This document shows positions 21,601-32,504 of a stretch of DNA of 64,000 bases, piece by piece. Position numbers and translations under genes: made by a program. Position 1 is the stretch's first letter; every line of letters starts with the position of its first letter. The notes beneath the pieces were generated by a model. It saw nothing but the letters and a program-made list of their open reading frames with translations. It did no database searches and was not told the DNA's origin. This DNA comes from Akebia trifoliata (taxonomy: Eukaryota; Streptophyta; Magnoliopsida; Ranunculales; Lardizabalaceae): assembly GCA_017979445.1 (NCBI GenBank), contig CM030705.1, forward strand, positions 17,811,040 through 17,875,039, written 5' to 3'.

Positions 21601-24600
21601 ATGAATAATGCTCAAAATAATGAGGATGCAAATGAGAATGCCATTGATTTGATGTTTTTTATCTGTTAATGAATCCTAATTCGGACTCATGATGGTGGTC
21701 TTTTTTATATTTTGAATAGTATAATCTTTGAATATGTTGTGAATCTGTGGTTACTTATTGTGGATGCATAAATGATATCAACAGGGGAATTCTTGATGTA
21801 TCATTCTAGTTTGATATGAAACTTGATGATATAATATGAAAACACCTGCTAGTAAGAACGATTACATAGCCCTAACCTAGCTCGATTTTTTCCCAACATT
21901 CAACACCCATTGGTTTGCTTGTATGAATATCATGCTTTGGATATTTTAACAAATGTAGCCTCAAATTTTGGTATATGAGTGCAAAATGCATATTTCTTTG
22001 TTTGTTGTGTGGGAAGAGAATGTGAAACTATGTTCCTCATTGAAGGATTTTCTCTCTTTTGAGCAAATGCCTATTCGTTTTTGTGCCATACACATGAAGT
22101 CATGGAGTGCTGGAGTCTGGAAAGTTTCAAAAATGGGTGCTCTGCTTGTTTAGAAAATGCATGCAACAGTTTTCATTGTACCATTTAGGTCATTATAATT
22201 TTTTGCTTTGTTGTTCAGTGTTAAGTAGTTCTTTAGTTGGAAACAGTATAGCCACAATGAATGCGATTTTCAGATTTGACTTATTTATAATGCATTCTCA
22301 TGTGGGGAACTATCATTCTGTCTGGTTATTCTAATTGTTGACAGTTCTATTGTTTCATTTATTCTCCACAGGACCCAGAATTCTATAATTTCTTGAAAGA
22401 TCACGATAAGGAACTTCTAGAGTTCAATGACGAAGACATCGATGTGAGTGTCAACAATTACATTTACAACAAGTAATTCTCTTCTAATGTGTAAGAAACC
22501 TTATGTCACCTAAACTACCCGTCCCATTCTTGTGTAGGAAGATGTTGAAACCGACATGGACGACACAGAACTGCAAGAATCTGTTGATGCTGACATGGAA
22601 GATGAGACTACTATTGCAGAAAAGGCCCATAAACAGTCAAGGAATGTTATTACAACTGCAATGGTTGACTCATGGTGTAACTTGATTCGAGAAAATGCAA
22701 AGCTAAGTGCAGTCCGTTCTCTTATGAAAGCTTTCCGCACGGCATGCCATTATGGTGATGAGGGTGAGGATGAGTCTTCAGTCAAGTTTAGTATCATGTC
22801 TAGTAGTGTTTTCAATAAAATAATGTTGTTCGTCCTAAGTGAAATGGACGGGATTCTTCGAGGATTGCTGAAACTGCCAACTTCAGGAGGAAAGAAAGAA
22901 ACCATAATAAATAGTATGAACTCAAAAGAGTGGAAGAATTATGGGCATTTAGTAAAGTCATATCTTGGAAACGCCCTCCATGTCTTGAACCAAATGACGG
23001 ACACGGAGATGATTTCGTTCACCTTAAGGCGTCTCCGATATTCAGCCGTATTTTTGGCTGCATTTCCAAGCCTATTGAGGAAATACATTAAGGTTAGTAA
23101 AGATTCTATACGTTGTTTATGCTTTGAAAACTAAATTTTGATTTGGAGAATTAAATGCTTGTTGATCGGCCAGGGTAGCCACTTATGGGCTTTTGCTTTA
23201 CGGTTTGAAAAGGTCTGAAACTGTTAAACGGGTCTACAAATTGTTGGAAATCTCAGGATTGCCTACTAAATAGGTCATTCTAAGATGTTCTTGTCATGGA
23301 TGAACTTCTTTAAACGGGGATTCTGTGATTTTTAGGGTATTTTGGTCATTTGATTGGATTTGAGATTTTCAGGGAAATTATTGTTTGGCTTGAATGTAAT
23401 GGGCCTTCTGATGGATCATAGATCCTCTGGCTGGGATATTCTTTTAGGTATTTGAATTATCTTTAGAAAACTCCAAAAGCCTAAGATAAAGCTATACTCA
23501 TCACTGGAAACACACCATCTTGTGGGTGATTAATTGACCAGTTAGCAGGCAAAAAATGAGGTGTCTCCACCCTCTCGGAATCATTTCATGTAGAGAACCT
23601 TCTGAATCAGTCTTTTTCCAATGGAGAAAAGATCTATCATGAAATAAGCATCTGACCCCACACCATCCCACCCCTATGTATGAAGGAACATGAATTGTTT
23701 AGCCAACCTCAAACCTTTGGATAAAGGTTCTTTTAAGTTTCACGATCCGAGTTAAGACCAAACTCCATTGCATGCTCAAGTGCTTTAAATAGATCAAGTT
23801 AAAAATGGATAATCAACCATAAGATCCTCCATTTGCGTCATAGCAATTTGATTTTCCAACAATGAAAGATGGCAAGTAAATAATTAGGGAAGCACCAAGA
23901 AACACGGAATAGAGAAATGTAATGATTCTAAATCTCCTTTGCTTAGGAACAATGAATAAAGAGATGGTTGACCAACTAGCCCCACCTAGTCTTTACTTGG
24001 CCCATTGTTAGGATTTCGTTTAGAGATGCAACCTAAATGAAAAAGGATACCTTAAACAGAATTTTATGTGCCCAAATTGAATTTTTAGGATAAAATGTGG
24101 GGGAGGCAAAATAGATTCATAGAAAAATTTGATAGAAAGTTCTTCATTTCCATTCACGTTCTGTATCATTTGCCAATCCTCCCTTGGGATCATGGAAACA
24201 TGTGGAATTAAACTAAGAAGAGATACAACCGCCTAACATTTCCAATTAAAATTCCTTTTGAAGCTGAAATCAGATAACAACTCATTTCTAGTTCGTGCCT
24301 GACATCAGATATGAAACATCATTTCTTAGAAGACAACTCATAAAGACGAGGAAACTACTCTTTTATAGGCGACACTCCATAGTTCTTATCCTCCCAAATA
24401 TGAACTCTATTTCCTTTTCACAATACTAAAATCTAACCTATTGCAGAACATAGGGAGATGTTTCATGATCCTTTTCCACACATTGCACCCATATGACTGT
24501 CTTCCGATCCTTGTTAGATTACCCATCTTGGCTACACCTGAACTTTGCTTTGATAGCCCGCCCCTCTCCACAAAGAATTCGTCTCTTCTCTAAGTCTCCA

Positions 24601-27600
24601 CTTCAACTTCCACTTCCCAAGAAGAGCCACATTCATTTGCCAAAAGCTTTTGATTCCCAATCTTCCTCAATTATTTGGGGAGTAGATCTGCTTCCAATTC
24701 ATGGAGTAAAACTTCTTCTCATTCTTATCATTCCAAATGAAGTGATGCAAGATAATGAGAGAATAAAGCTGGTTCGGTGGTTTGGTTTTGGTTAAAATAG
24801 GGTTACCTTAAAAGTTTAGGGTCAACCCCAAGGGCTTGGTTGCAAGATCACAATCCCAATGGCTATATGTTGTAAAGCATATAGTTTTGCAATTACAATA
24901 CTTTCAATAGTGTAAAGGAAAGGGTTAAAGGTTAAGAGAATGAGAAAAGGATTAGGGGTTGGGGCTTGTAGGTTGCAAGAATTCAGAACTCAAGAAAGTT
25001 AAAAAAAGAAAAAGAAAATCAAGAACAAGAAAATTCAAAGAAAATCAAGGAGAGAAAAAAAATAAGATTAAAATAAAAAGAGATGGGATAGAAGGATATA
25101 ACCTTGGAATCACACCAAGGGTTTCTTGGAATCACATGAAGAATGGTGGAAAACTCACTTCAAGAAACTCCTTATTCATCAAATTCTTCGTTTTTAAATA
25201 AATCCTCATAAATTTGCCAAATGCCTCTATTAAAAAAGAGGTAGATGATCACCCCACCTAATAACTCTAGAACCTGTAAAAATAACCTTCCGGACTCCCA
25301 TTAAGTAAGATCTAAAAGGAAGTCAATTGAAAACATTTCATAATCCACAAAATCCATCTAGGCCCAAATCTCATCCTAGCAACTTTTATCTCAAGGACTC
25401 CCAATTAACATGCTCATAAGATTTTTCCAAATCAATGTTCCAAATAATTCCCGGACAATCCTGTCTCAATCTTGAGTCAATACATTTATTTGCAATCTAA
25501 ACACCATCCAAGATTTGTCAGTCTCTAGCACAGGTTCCTTGTTCAATCCATGTAATGTTGGAAATCAGCACTTTGAGGATGTGTGCTAGAAGATTTGCTA
25601 ACACTTTGTAACCTGACCCCACCAACCTTATATTTCTAAAATCTGAGATATTCTCTGCTCCCGCCTTCTTTGGGACTAGAATAGTAAGGGCTATTAGAGC
25701 AAAAAATGCAAATAACCTTCTGCAGGCTGCACAAATCTTATTTATACAGAAGGCTACAGGTCGACCCCCTTGATTTAAAACTACCCCTTTTTTGACAGGG
25801 GAGGCATTTCATTTTTCTTCGAGCACATTCTCAGTCAGGTGGAGGTAGGATGGGGCCTTCATCATTTCCTTCTTCACAAATTGAAAACTTGTAGTAGCTA
25901 TTTGGCTCCCCTAGAACTGAGCCCTTCAATAATCCATAACTAGCATAGAAAGTGTGCTGAAAGTTCTGATATATTGATGACAAGAAGTCGCCAGCTTGTG
26001 AAGAACTGAAATAAATTCAGCAAAAGTAAGAGTGCAACACAGATTACCAAGCAAAAAAGTTGGGAAGTGGTTAGAATACCCCCGAAATGATTCCCTCGGG
26101 GTTCTTTTAATCTTCAATGTCCCAAGACAAAAGGCATGGTCCCCCTCGCACAATTTTATCTAGCCCCACTATACTCTGTAAAATGTCCAAACCATACCCT
26201 TCATTATGACATGAAACCTGAACTCTTACAAACTAGCTAGTGAAGTACCAGGGTACCCTCATCATTAATTCTAACACAATTTTAAAAGAAATAAAACAAA
26301 TAAATTAAGTTTTTAAAGAAAACATTGGGACACCACTAAAATTTGTCTATGTCAATGGACAGGTTGTCTTGGACCATCAGTAGGGTACCACCTGAGATAT
26401 CTATTACCTTTAAAATTAACTTCTTCAAACGATACTAGACATCTAGTAATTGATTTTTTCCCTCTATAACCGCTATTTACCATCTCAAATGATGGTATTG
26501 ATTTGGAGGTGTCAAAATATTTTTTTATATAGAATCATCCAATTATTTCAACAAAACTTATTTTGGAGCTGGGACAACTACCTGGAGGGGGCCATTGATT
26601 GGGCATTGGACCTTTCAAATTATTGAGCATATGCACCATGTATATGTCACTGTCCTTGTATATCTATGACTCACAAAAAGCATTAAAAATTATGATATCA
26701 TGGTACTGTCCATTATTTTATTTTTGATGGATAAGCTGGGTTTGAACTGATGGTGCTGACTTAGCTAAGTTCGTATAGGTGTGTGGAGAGTTTATCAAAC
26801 CCTATTGAAACCACTTCCACTTTGACATAAGCCCGTTTGGATAGAAAGTAGCTTTGGGAGAAAGTAACTTTTAGAATGATTAAGTAGTTCCCCTTCGCTT
26901 TTTAAAAGTTTAGATTTTTTACTTTTGAAAGTAGTTTTTTAAAATGAATCCAAAGAAGCTTTTTAACCTTTTTAACTTTCAAAAGTAAAAAAAAGTTATT
27001 TTTTTTCAATGTGTATTCAAACGGGCTCCTAACCACTTCGCTTGCCTAGGAGAAAAAAAAAACTTCGCTTGAACCAACACCCTCAAAGTTGCTTTGCAAC
27101 TATGGGACTAAACCCTGGCGGTGTCCATTATTGCCATTTATAAATATTAAATCCTCCACCAAGCGATAGCCAATGATGATACCTATGCCTTTATTTTTAC
27201 AGGTCTCTCTTCATTTCTGGGGTACAGGGGGAGGTGCCCTTCCAGTTGTCTCCTTTCTGTTTATAAGAGATTTGTGCATTCGACTTGGTCCTGATTGTTT
27301 AGATGAGTGCTTAAAAGGTATATACAAGGCGTATGTTATGAACTGTCAGTTTGTAAATCCAACAAAATTGCAGCATATTCAGTTTCTTGGGAACTGTGTC
27401 ATTGAACTTTATGGGGTGGACCTACCGACTGCTTATCAACATGCATTTGTCTTCATTAGGCAGTTGGCCATGATTTTGCGGGAGGCACTTAATATGAAGA
27501 CTAAGGTAACGCTCTACCATTCACAATTGCATAACAATGGATAACTCCTTTATATCGCTTCATCATTTTTTTCCTGCTAGCTTAGTATCCCTTAAGCCAC

Positions 27601-30600
27601 ATGTCTTGTGACCATTACCGTCAATATGCTATGCCTTTGCCTTTCTTTGGTTAATGAGGAACACCATAAAGTTTCTATCATCCTTTTATTATTGAAACTT
27701 GTAACTGGGCAATAGTGTTACGGATTTTGGTTGGGAGAGTGGTGAAATGAGATCTTCTTATGGGACTGATCATGATAGTTGGTGGAAGATTCATTGAGGC
27801 AAAATAGGGGGGTTATGAATTTTGGTTGGGAGAGTGGTGCAGTGATATTTTCTATGTCTGTAATTGGGATAGTGCATTTTTGATAGTCTTTTTATAAATC
27901 CCTAGCTCTTAGTCTCTTCCTTGGATTTCCTGGTTGTCACTATTTGGATCTTTGGGGTCCCATTTATGGTAGGAATTTTCGTTCGGTCATCTACATTGGA
28001 TATAATTATAACCATGAAGGATATGATCTCTAGCGGTATCTCCTCAGTTGATTTCTTTTTTTCCTTAGTAAATTTGTGAGGTAGGTACCTTCTTGATGTT
28101 TCCCAATTTCAGTTTTATCCTTATTTCAAAGCTGGCAGGTTAAAGCCTTCTTGCATAAAAGAGAGGATTTTATGGTCTTTAAATCTTTTTTATTGTGTGG
28201 TGGGGCATCTGAAAAGAAATACGTTACATAATCTTTGAAGGGAATGAGCACTCTTCAGGTGGTATTTGGTGTGCAAGGCAGGGTTTCAAGTCTTTGCACT
28301 GCCCTTTCTTTCCTAGGCAGGTCCTTTTGACTTTCTTGTTTTCTTCTAATAAATTTAGAGAGATTCTATTGTCACACCTACTTTTGCTAATGCCACCCCA
28401 ATTCATATGTAAGTCACCAAAGAATTAGCAAACATCTTGGTGTGGCATTAACAAAAGTTGGTGTGGCAATAGCAGCTCTCTAATTTTATATTTATAAAAA
28501 ACATTGTGCCTCATTTGCATTCGATACTTGTTTTGCAGGAAGCATTTAGAAAGGTTTACGAATGGAAGTTCATGAACTGCCTTGAGCTTTGGACTGAAGC
28601 TATCTGTGCTTATGGTTCGGAAGCTGATTTCCGGCCTCTGGCTTATCCACTTACTCAAATAATTTCTGGGGTGACCCGTTTGGTTCCAACTGCACGGTAC
28701 TTCCCACTGAGGCTACGGTGTGCTAGAATGCTCAACCGAATTGCTGCTTCGATGTCTACTTTCATTCCTGTATCTTTGCCCCTTTTGGATATGCTGGAAA
28801 TGAAAGAATTGAATCGACCACCAACTGGGGGAGTTGGAAAAGCCATTGATTTGCGTACTATATTGAAGGTAAATTTAGAGAGCTGCTATTGGCACCCCAA
28901 GTTTTACTTATTACACCCCATTTTCTTAAATTATTTATCACACCCCAATTAAAGATTAAAATACTCATTAAACATTACAAAGGTTTGGCTCAAATTATAA
29001 TCTCGACATTATGATACATTCAAACCTTGTCAGTAGTTTACAAATTATGATTAGGTTCATATAAAATCCTAAACCCAAAAATAGAAATCTAAGGAAAAAA
29101 AATGAGAGCTTCTATTTGCACCCCAACTATTACTTGATTCTCCTCCATTCCCTTATTTTAATTGGGGTGTAATAAATAAACGTTGGGGTGACAATATCAG
29201 CTCTCTAAATCTGTCTTTATTATCTTTTGTTGTGAACTGAGTTCAAAATTATGTTGCTTATGGGATTTTTGGGGGAACCGTTTGGCAGGTAAGCAAGCCA
29301 ACATTGAAGACACGTGCATTTCAGGAGGCCTGTGTGTTCTCTGTGGTTGAGGAGCTTTCAGAACATTTGACTCAATGGAGCTATTCTGTTGCTTTCTTTG
29401 AGCTAGCTTTTATTCCTGCTGTACGTTTGCGGAGCTTTTGTAAATCTACCAAAATTGAAAGGTTCCGTCGTGAAATAAGGCAGCTTGTTCGTCAGGTACT
29501 TTGTGAGTTGGTGTCTTTCTTTAATCATCATTTAAATAGATTGCTCTTGATGCATATTCTCAGGTTGGTTTTAATTTAACAGATTGAGGCTAATTCTGAG
29601 TTCACGAATGCAAAGCGTGCAACCATTTCATTTTTACCGAATGATCCCTCTGCAGCATCATTTCTTGAGGTGTGCACATCTACAGTTTCTTTATACTTTT
29701 TCACTGAGCTAAACACATGTCATGGCTATTTTTTTTTCTGCACCCACTCTATATACATGACTCTAAATGTATCAATATACTGTTGACATTCCTGTCCAAT
29801 CAAGGTCTAGAACTTGTGTTGACATTCCTTCACTCACTAATTATTGACCACCATAGTATCAAATTTCGACATATATCCACAAAATATTTCCATTTTCACA
29901 AGGTCTAGCAGCAAATTTAATATATTTATAAATATATTTCGGTGGAAATCAGTGTTCATTTTGTGAAATATTTTGGTGAATAGTGAATTTCAACCGAAAT
30001 AATCAAATTTTAGAAAAAAATGCAAGGCTTTGGTGGAAATATTTCGTTGAATAGTGCATTTTGACTGAAATATTCAATTAAGTGCAAATACAATTGTCCA
30101 TGTTCTAATTGCATCCTACATATTTAAAAGACAAAAAAGTGTATGATAATGTGAATGTATTTATTTTATAGATTATAGTAATGTGAGAATTTAGTACATG
30201 ATAGTTTGTTCATTTAGGAAAGTGGTTTACAATTAAAGTATTTGTACTTAATATAATACTGTTATTCTTATTTCCTTGAAGCATATATAGTTATTTCAAG
30301 TGTTGAACTCGTAGATAGTTATTATGCAAACGTGTGGCGAAACACTTCTAATCTTCATTCCCACAATTCATATGGTGTTTTAGTGTAGTTTGATGACTAG
30401 TGAGTGTTTTATTTATTTATCATTTCCTTCATTTTCAATGAAAATTTCCTCAACATTTCCATCATGTCATAATATTTCCATCATTTCCTTGAAAATTGTA
30501 TTGATTTCCATTCTAGTTGAAAATTTCCAGCTCTAGATGGCCGAAATAGACATCATAATTGGAATTTAATCTTTTTATTTTGGATAGGCAAAGAATTTTA

Positions 30601-32504
30601 TAAAAAAACCAGAAATTACTAGGTGCTCAAGTAAACAACCAAGAGAGAAGAAAAGAATGATAACCCTACAGAGACCCACTGAACAACTTGCAGATTACAA
30701 ACACGATCCCATCTTACTAGGAGATCTTCAAAGACCCCCCCCCCCCTCAAAAAAAAAAAAAATAATAATAATAAATAAATAAATAAATAAAAAAGCTGTA
30801 ACACTTCCCCCAAAAAACCAAAAAAGATAAGATCGAGATCACAATGTCCGGCATCATGAGTTCTTTGCCTTCAAATATGCATCTGTTTCTTTCCTTCCAA
30901 ATTCCCCAACAAATAGCAAAAGGCACCGGGCTCCAAAGAATATGTGTCACTTCTCTAAAAGAAATGCCCCAATAAAACCAATTCTCAAACAACAAGCGAA
31001 TCAAGTTTGGAAAGCAACCCACTAAACCAAACAAAGCAAGAAAATGCACCCAAATCTGTCTTGCCATGGTTCCAAAATTTTTTGATTGTGTTTCTAAGAA
31101 AATTTTCATGTTGGTCATCATGTTGCGGCCATGATTCAGAAACATGATGCCAATTTATTTGCTGAATAGATCTTTTGTTTTTTCACATTTCTTTATCTTA
31201 GTTTTTGTATTGCTTATTTGGTTTTATTGTATATCAAGTTATTAAAGTCTGGTATTCTCGCCTTTGTTTTTTTTTTTGATGAGTTGATGAACCTCTTGTA
31301 TCACTATAGATTGAGAAGGAGTCGGGGGCTAGCCCACTGTCTCAATACATTGCTAGTCTACGCCAAAGAGCACAACAAAGAAATGATTCAATGGTGGAAT
31401 CTAGGTTTGCATCCTTGTGGTTTGCCATAATTTTTTAAGTATTTATTTCTTTTACTTGGTCAAGAATTCCTGTTTCATAATAATGCTTATCTCATTTCCA
31501 GTGTTCTTGTTGGAGCACACTCATCCGTGTTTGGTAAAAAGATACCAGACAGCGACGAAGAAGGTGATGACGTCATGGATATGGAAGAAGGTTCTACCGT
31601 CTTCAACTCAGCATGGTTACCTGGAGGCAATTCCAAGTAGGGTTATGATATTATTAACAAACGGATTATATTTGCTTATATTTTATTCTTGTTTTTATGC
31701 TGTCTTCACTAGGGATGCAAATTGGGCGGAGTTGGGGATCAACCCATGTCCAATCCACACTTGACGAACACCCACCTGTGCTCACGCCCAACTTGACCTC
31801 GGGCATGAAATATGCTCAGTTGGCTCATTCCTCATTAATATTAGATAATTTAGCAATGATAATGATTTATAGAAAGATAAGTGGAAAAAAAAAAAAAATG
31901 TTACAAATATTTATTTTAAATCATTGTCTTAAAAATATATTTCGAAGTCCAAATACATGAAATTATAAGCAAAATGTAAAGAAAAAGGTGATTATTAACT
32001 AAAGTTTGAAATGTGACAAAAATACAAAAATATTTAAAAATATTTTTAAATTATAACCATATGTCTATGCCCAAACCCTACCCCAACCCTGTTTGGTTCA
32101 GTCAAATTTTTTTTTTGCCCAAACCTGAGCCGAGGTCGGGTTGAACCCATCGGGTTTGGCCTGCCCAAGTTGTAGCCCTAGTCTTCACCAGTATAGTTAA
32201 TCATGCTAGTGTCAATGTCTTTGAATGCAGGGCTAAGGACTCAAAAGAAGAGAAGAAAATAAAAAATAAGAAAAAGAAGCAACAAGAGCACCACGACAAG
32301 GAAGCTGTTGACGAGGATATTGTGGAGGAATTAGTCTTAAGTTCAGATGAAGATGGGTCCGTTAGTGATACTTCTATAGAGAGAGAAGATAATGGGAACT
32401 CACTGAAGCAGGAGAGCAAGAAACGGAAACCATCAAAAGATTTTTCGAAGAAACGAACATCACATACCAAGAAACCAAAGAGGAAGAAGAAAAGTGCAAA
32501 TTAA
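17540..32504 (+). CDS. Noc2-family nucleolar protein (11 exons, 731 aa)
   Basis: Noc2 proteins act in the nucleolus and nucleoplasm in Noc1-Noc2 and Noc2-Noc3 complexes that mature and export pre-60S ribosomal particles. Coding exons are 17540-17570, 18119-18225, 22372-22443, 22538-23092, 27203-27505, 28539-28868, 29289-29495, 29583-29669, 31310-31404, 31502-31636 and 32231-32504. Every intron is GT-AG and phases join to 2196 nt. The N-terminus has a basic helix ('[19 protein letters not shown]') and acidic stretches (about residues 60-90). The conserved Noc2 domain lies roughly at 240-560, with '[19 protein letters not shown]' at the start of exon 5 and '[13 protein letters not shown]' closing exon 8. 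An acidic patch ('[14 protein letters not shown]') and a Lys-rich tail with nuclear-localisation-like runs follow. The first exon is short, and the protein lacks the basic 'MGKLGKKARKFAKKN'-type N-terminus that I recall for some plant Noc2 proteins. It may be a REBELOTE-like paralogue, or an upstream exon may be missed. Confidence 0.92.
18574..18633. repeat. (AT)30 microsatellite
   Basis: An uninterrupted AT dinucleotide run of 60 bases in intron 2 of the Noc2 gene. Runs of this kind are usually length-polymorphic. Confidence 0.95.
20160..20480 (-). mobile_element. RTE-type LINE 3' end
   Basis: The plus strand reads 'catcatcattatcaaaccct', 'atttggggttgga', 'gtacatgaccaaaccatct' and 'caattggggctactcatcc' in that order. 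These are counterparts of the reverse-strand 3' end of plant RTE LINEs: the catcat tail, 'ttggggtcggc', and the complement of the 'RWFGHV' coding segment. It is antisense to the Noc2 gene and 5'-truncated. Confidence 0.6.
20821..21896 (+). repeat. dispersed repeat, copy 2, split by an insertion
   Basis: Homologous to 14262-14690. The left part (20821-20900, 'gaaaaaatcgcgattaaatc') and right part (about 21565-21896, 'cgacttttacgaacttcatg' to 'cctaacctagctcgattttt') are separated by about 0.66 kb of unrelated sequence. 'cgactttt' occurs at both junctions and could be the target duplication of the inserted DNA. The acidic reading frame has been lost in this copy. Confidence 0.6.
23480..24780 (-). 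mobile_element. L1-type LINE, C-terminal half, antisense in intron 4
   Basis: Three minus-strand signatures of plant L1 polyproteins occur in the correct order. They are '[17 protein letters not shown]' with 'EETNSLW' (about 24570-24680), '[16 protein letters not shown]' with 'FPRLYELSS' (about 24320-24420), and a 'FFYESIL' then 'FGHIKF' segment before the zf-RVT region (about 24070-24150). Internal stops show it is dead. It is the downstream part of the element whose reverse transcriptase lies at 25230-25700. Confidence 0.75.
24785..25205 (-). mobile_element. inserted repeat related to the 52.9-53.3 kb element core
   Basis: Read in reverse, it shares 'ttggtgtgattc', 'aaggtt', 'ttctatccc', 'cctacaa' and 'cattgggattgtg' in the same order as positions 52960-53240. 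It separates the two halves of the antisense LINE in intron 4, so it was probably inserted into the LINE. The 80-codon Lys-rich open frame here is low complexity. Confidence 0.55.
25230..25700 (-). mobile_element. L1-type LINE reverse transcriptase fragment, antisense in intron 4
   Basis: The minus strand reads '[20 protein letters not shown]', 'QILDGV' and 'ANKCIDSR', then a '[12 protein letters not shown]' segment. These match the conserved 'P.K..A....DFRPISLV', 'GRQILD', 'ANE', and 'D.EKAYD.V.W' motifs of plant L1 reverse transcriptases. Frameshifts and stops are present. It belongs with the fragment at 23480-24780. Confidence 0.8.
26830..27027. mobile_element. small MITE in Noc2 intron 4
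   Basis: The ends are 'agcccgtttggata' and, reversed, 'agcccgtttgaata', flanking about 170 bp rich in 'acttttaaaagt'-type palindromic stretches. The sequence folds back on itself along much of its length. No clear target duplication was found. It ends about 175 bp before exon 5. Confidence 0.6.
28355..28483. mobile_element. MITE of the 'ttagagag' family in intron 5
   Basis: A 129-bp element with ends 'ttagagagattctattg' and, reversed, 'ttagagagctgctattg'. It encloses 'cacacc' and 'ggtgtgg' inverted motifs. The same family occurs at 28875-29208, 56761-56890 and, as a fragment, 8536-8645. Confidence 0.75.
28875..29208. mobile_element. MITE of the 'ttagagag' family at the exon 6 splice donor
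   Basis: The ends are 'ttagagagctgctattggca' and, reversed, 'ttagagagctgatattgtca', flanking 334 bp. Exon 6 ends at 28868 and the element begins at 28875, leaving only 'gtaaat' of intron before it. The element fills most of the 420-bp intron 6. The donor itself remains a good GTAAAT. Confidence 0.75.
29670..31309 (+). other. intron 8 of Noc2 gene
   Basis: It holds an AT-rich segment (about 29925-30530) with recurring 'aaatatttcggtg' and 'ttgaaaatttcc' motifs that looks like an old unclassified element, then the LINE end at 30548-31145. Runs of C, A and 'aata'/'aaat' at 30735-30795 are low complexity. Confidence 0.6.
30548..31145 (-). mobile_element. L1-type LINE 3' end, antisense in intron 8
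   Basis: A minus-strand frame (30747-31145) reads '[17 protein letters not shown]', '[13 protein letters not shown]' and '[19 protein letters not shown]'. The last matches the 'P..i.W.iWkERN.RiFe' signature at the C-terminus of plant L1 polyproteins. The frame is open over 132 codons, so this is a fairly recent 5'-truncated insertion. Confidence 0.85.
31710..32180. mobile_element. hAT-type MITE with perfect 8-bp target duplication, intron 10
   Basis: The left end is 'tagggatgcaaattgggc' and the right end, reversed, is 'tagggctacaacttgggc'. The element is flanked by identical 'gtcttcac' at 31702-31709 and 32181-32188. The 8-bp duplication and 'tagggnt' end point to the hAT superfamily. It is 471 bp and non-coding, and lies 50 bp before exon 11. 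Confidence 0.9.

Larger units (their letters stand above)
18226..22371 (+). other. intron 2 of Noc2 gene (4.1 kb)
   Basis: A large intron between GT at 18226 and AG at 22371. It holds the TA microsatellite (18574-18633), the RTE-type LINE end (20160-20480) and the split dispersed repeat (20821-21896). Sequence at 19000-20150 has the feel of decayed coding repeat, but no family could be fixed. The open frames at 18764-18994, 21968-22153 and 22107-22334 have no recognisable domain. Confidence 0.7.

Noticed and set aside
27715..27840. Short direct repeat 'gattttggttgggagagtgg' in Noc2 intron 5
   Set aside because: Two copies about 100 bp apart with no further units. A small local duplication with no evident meaning.
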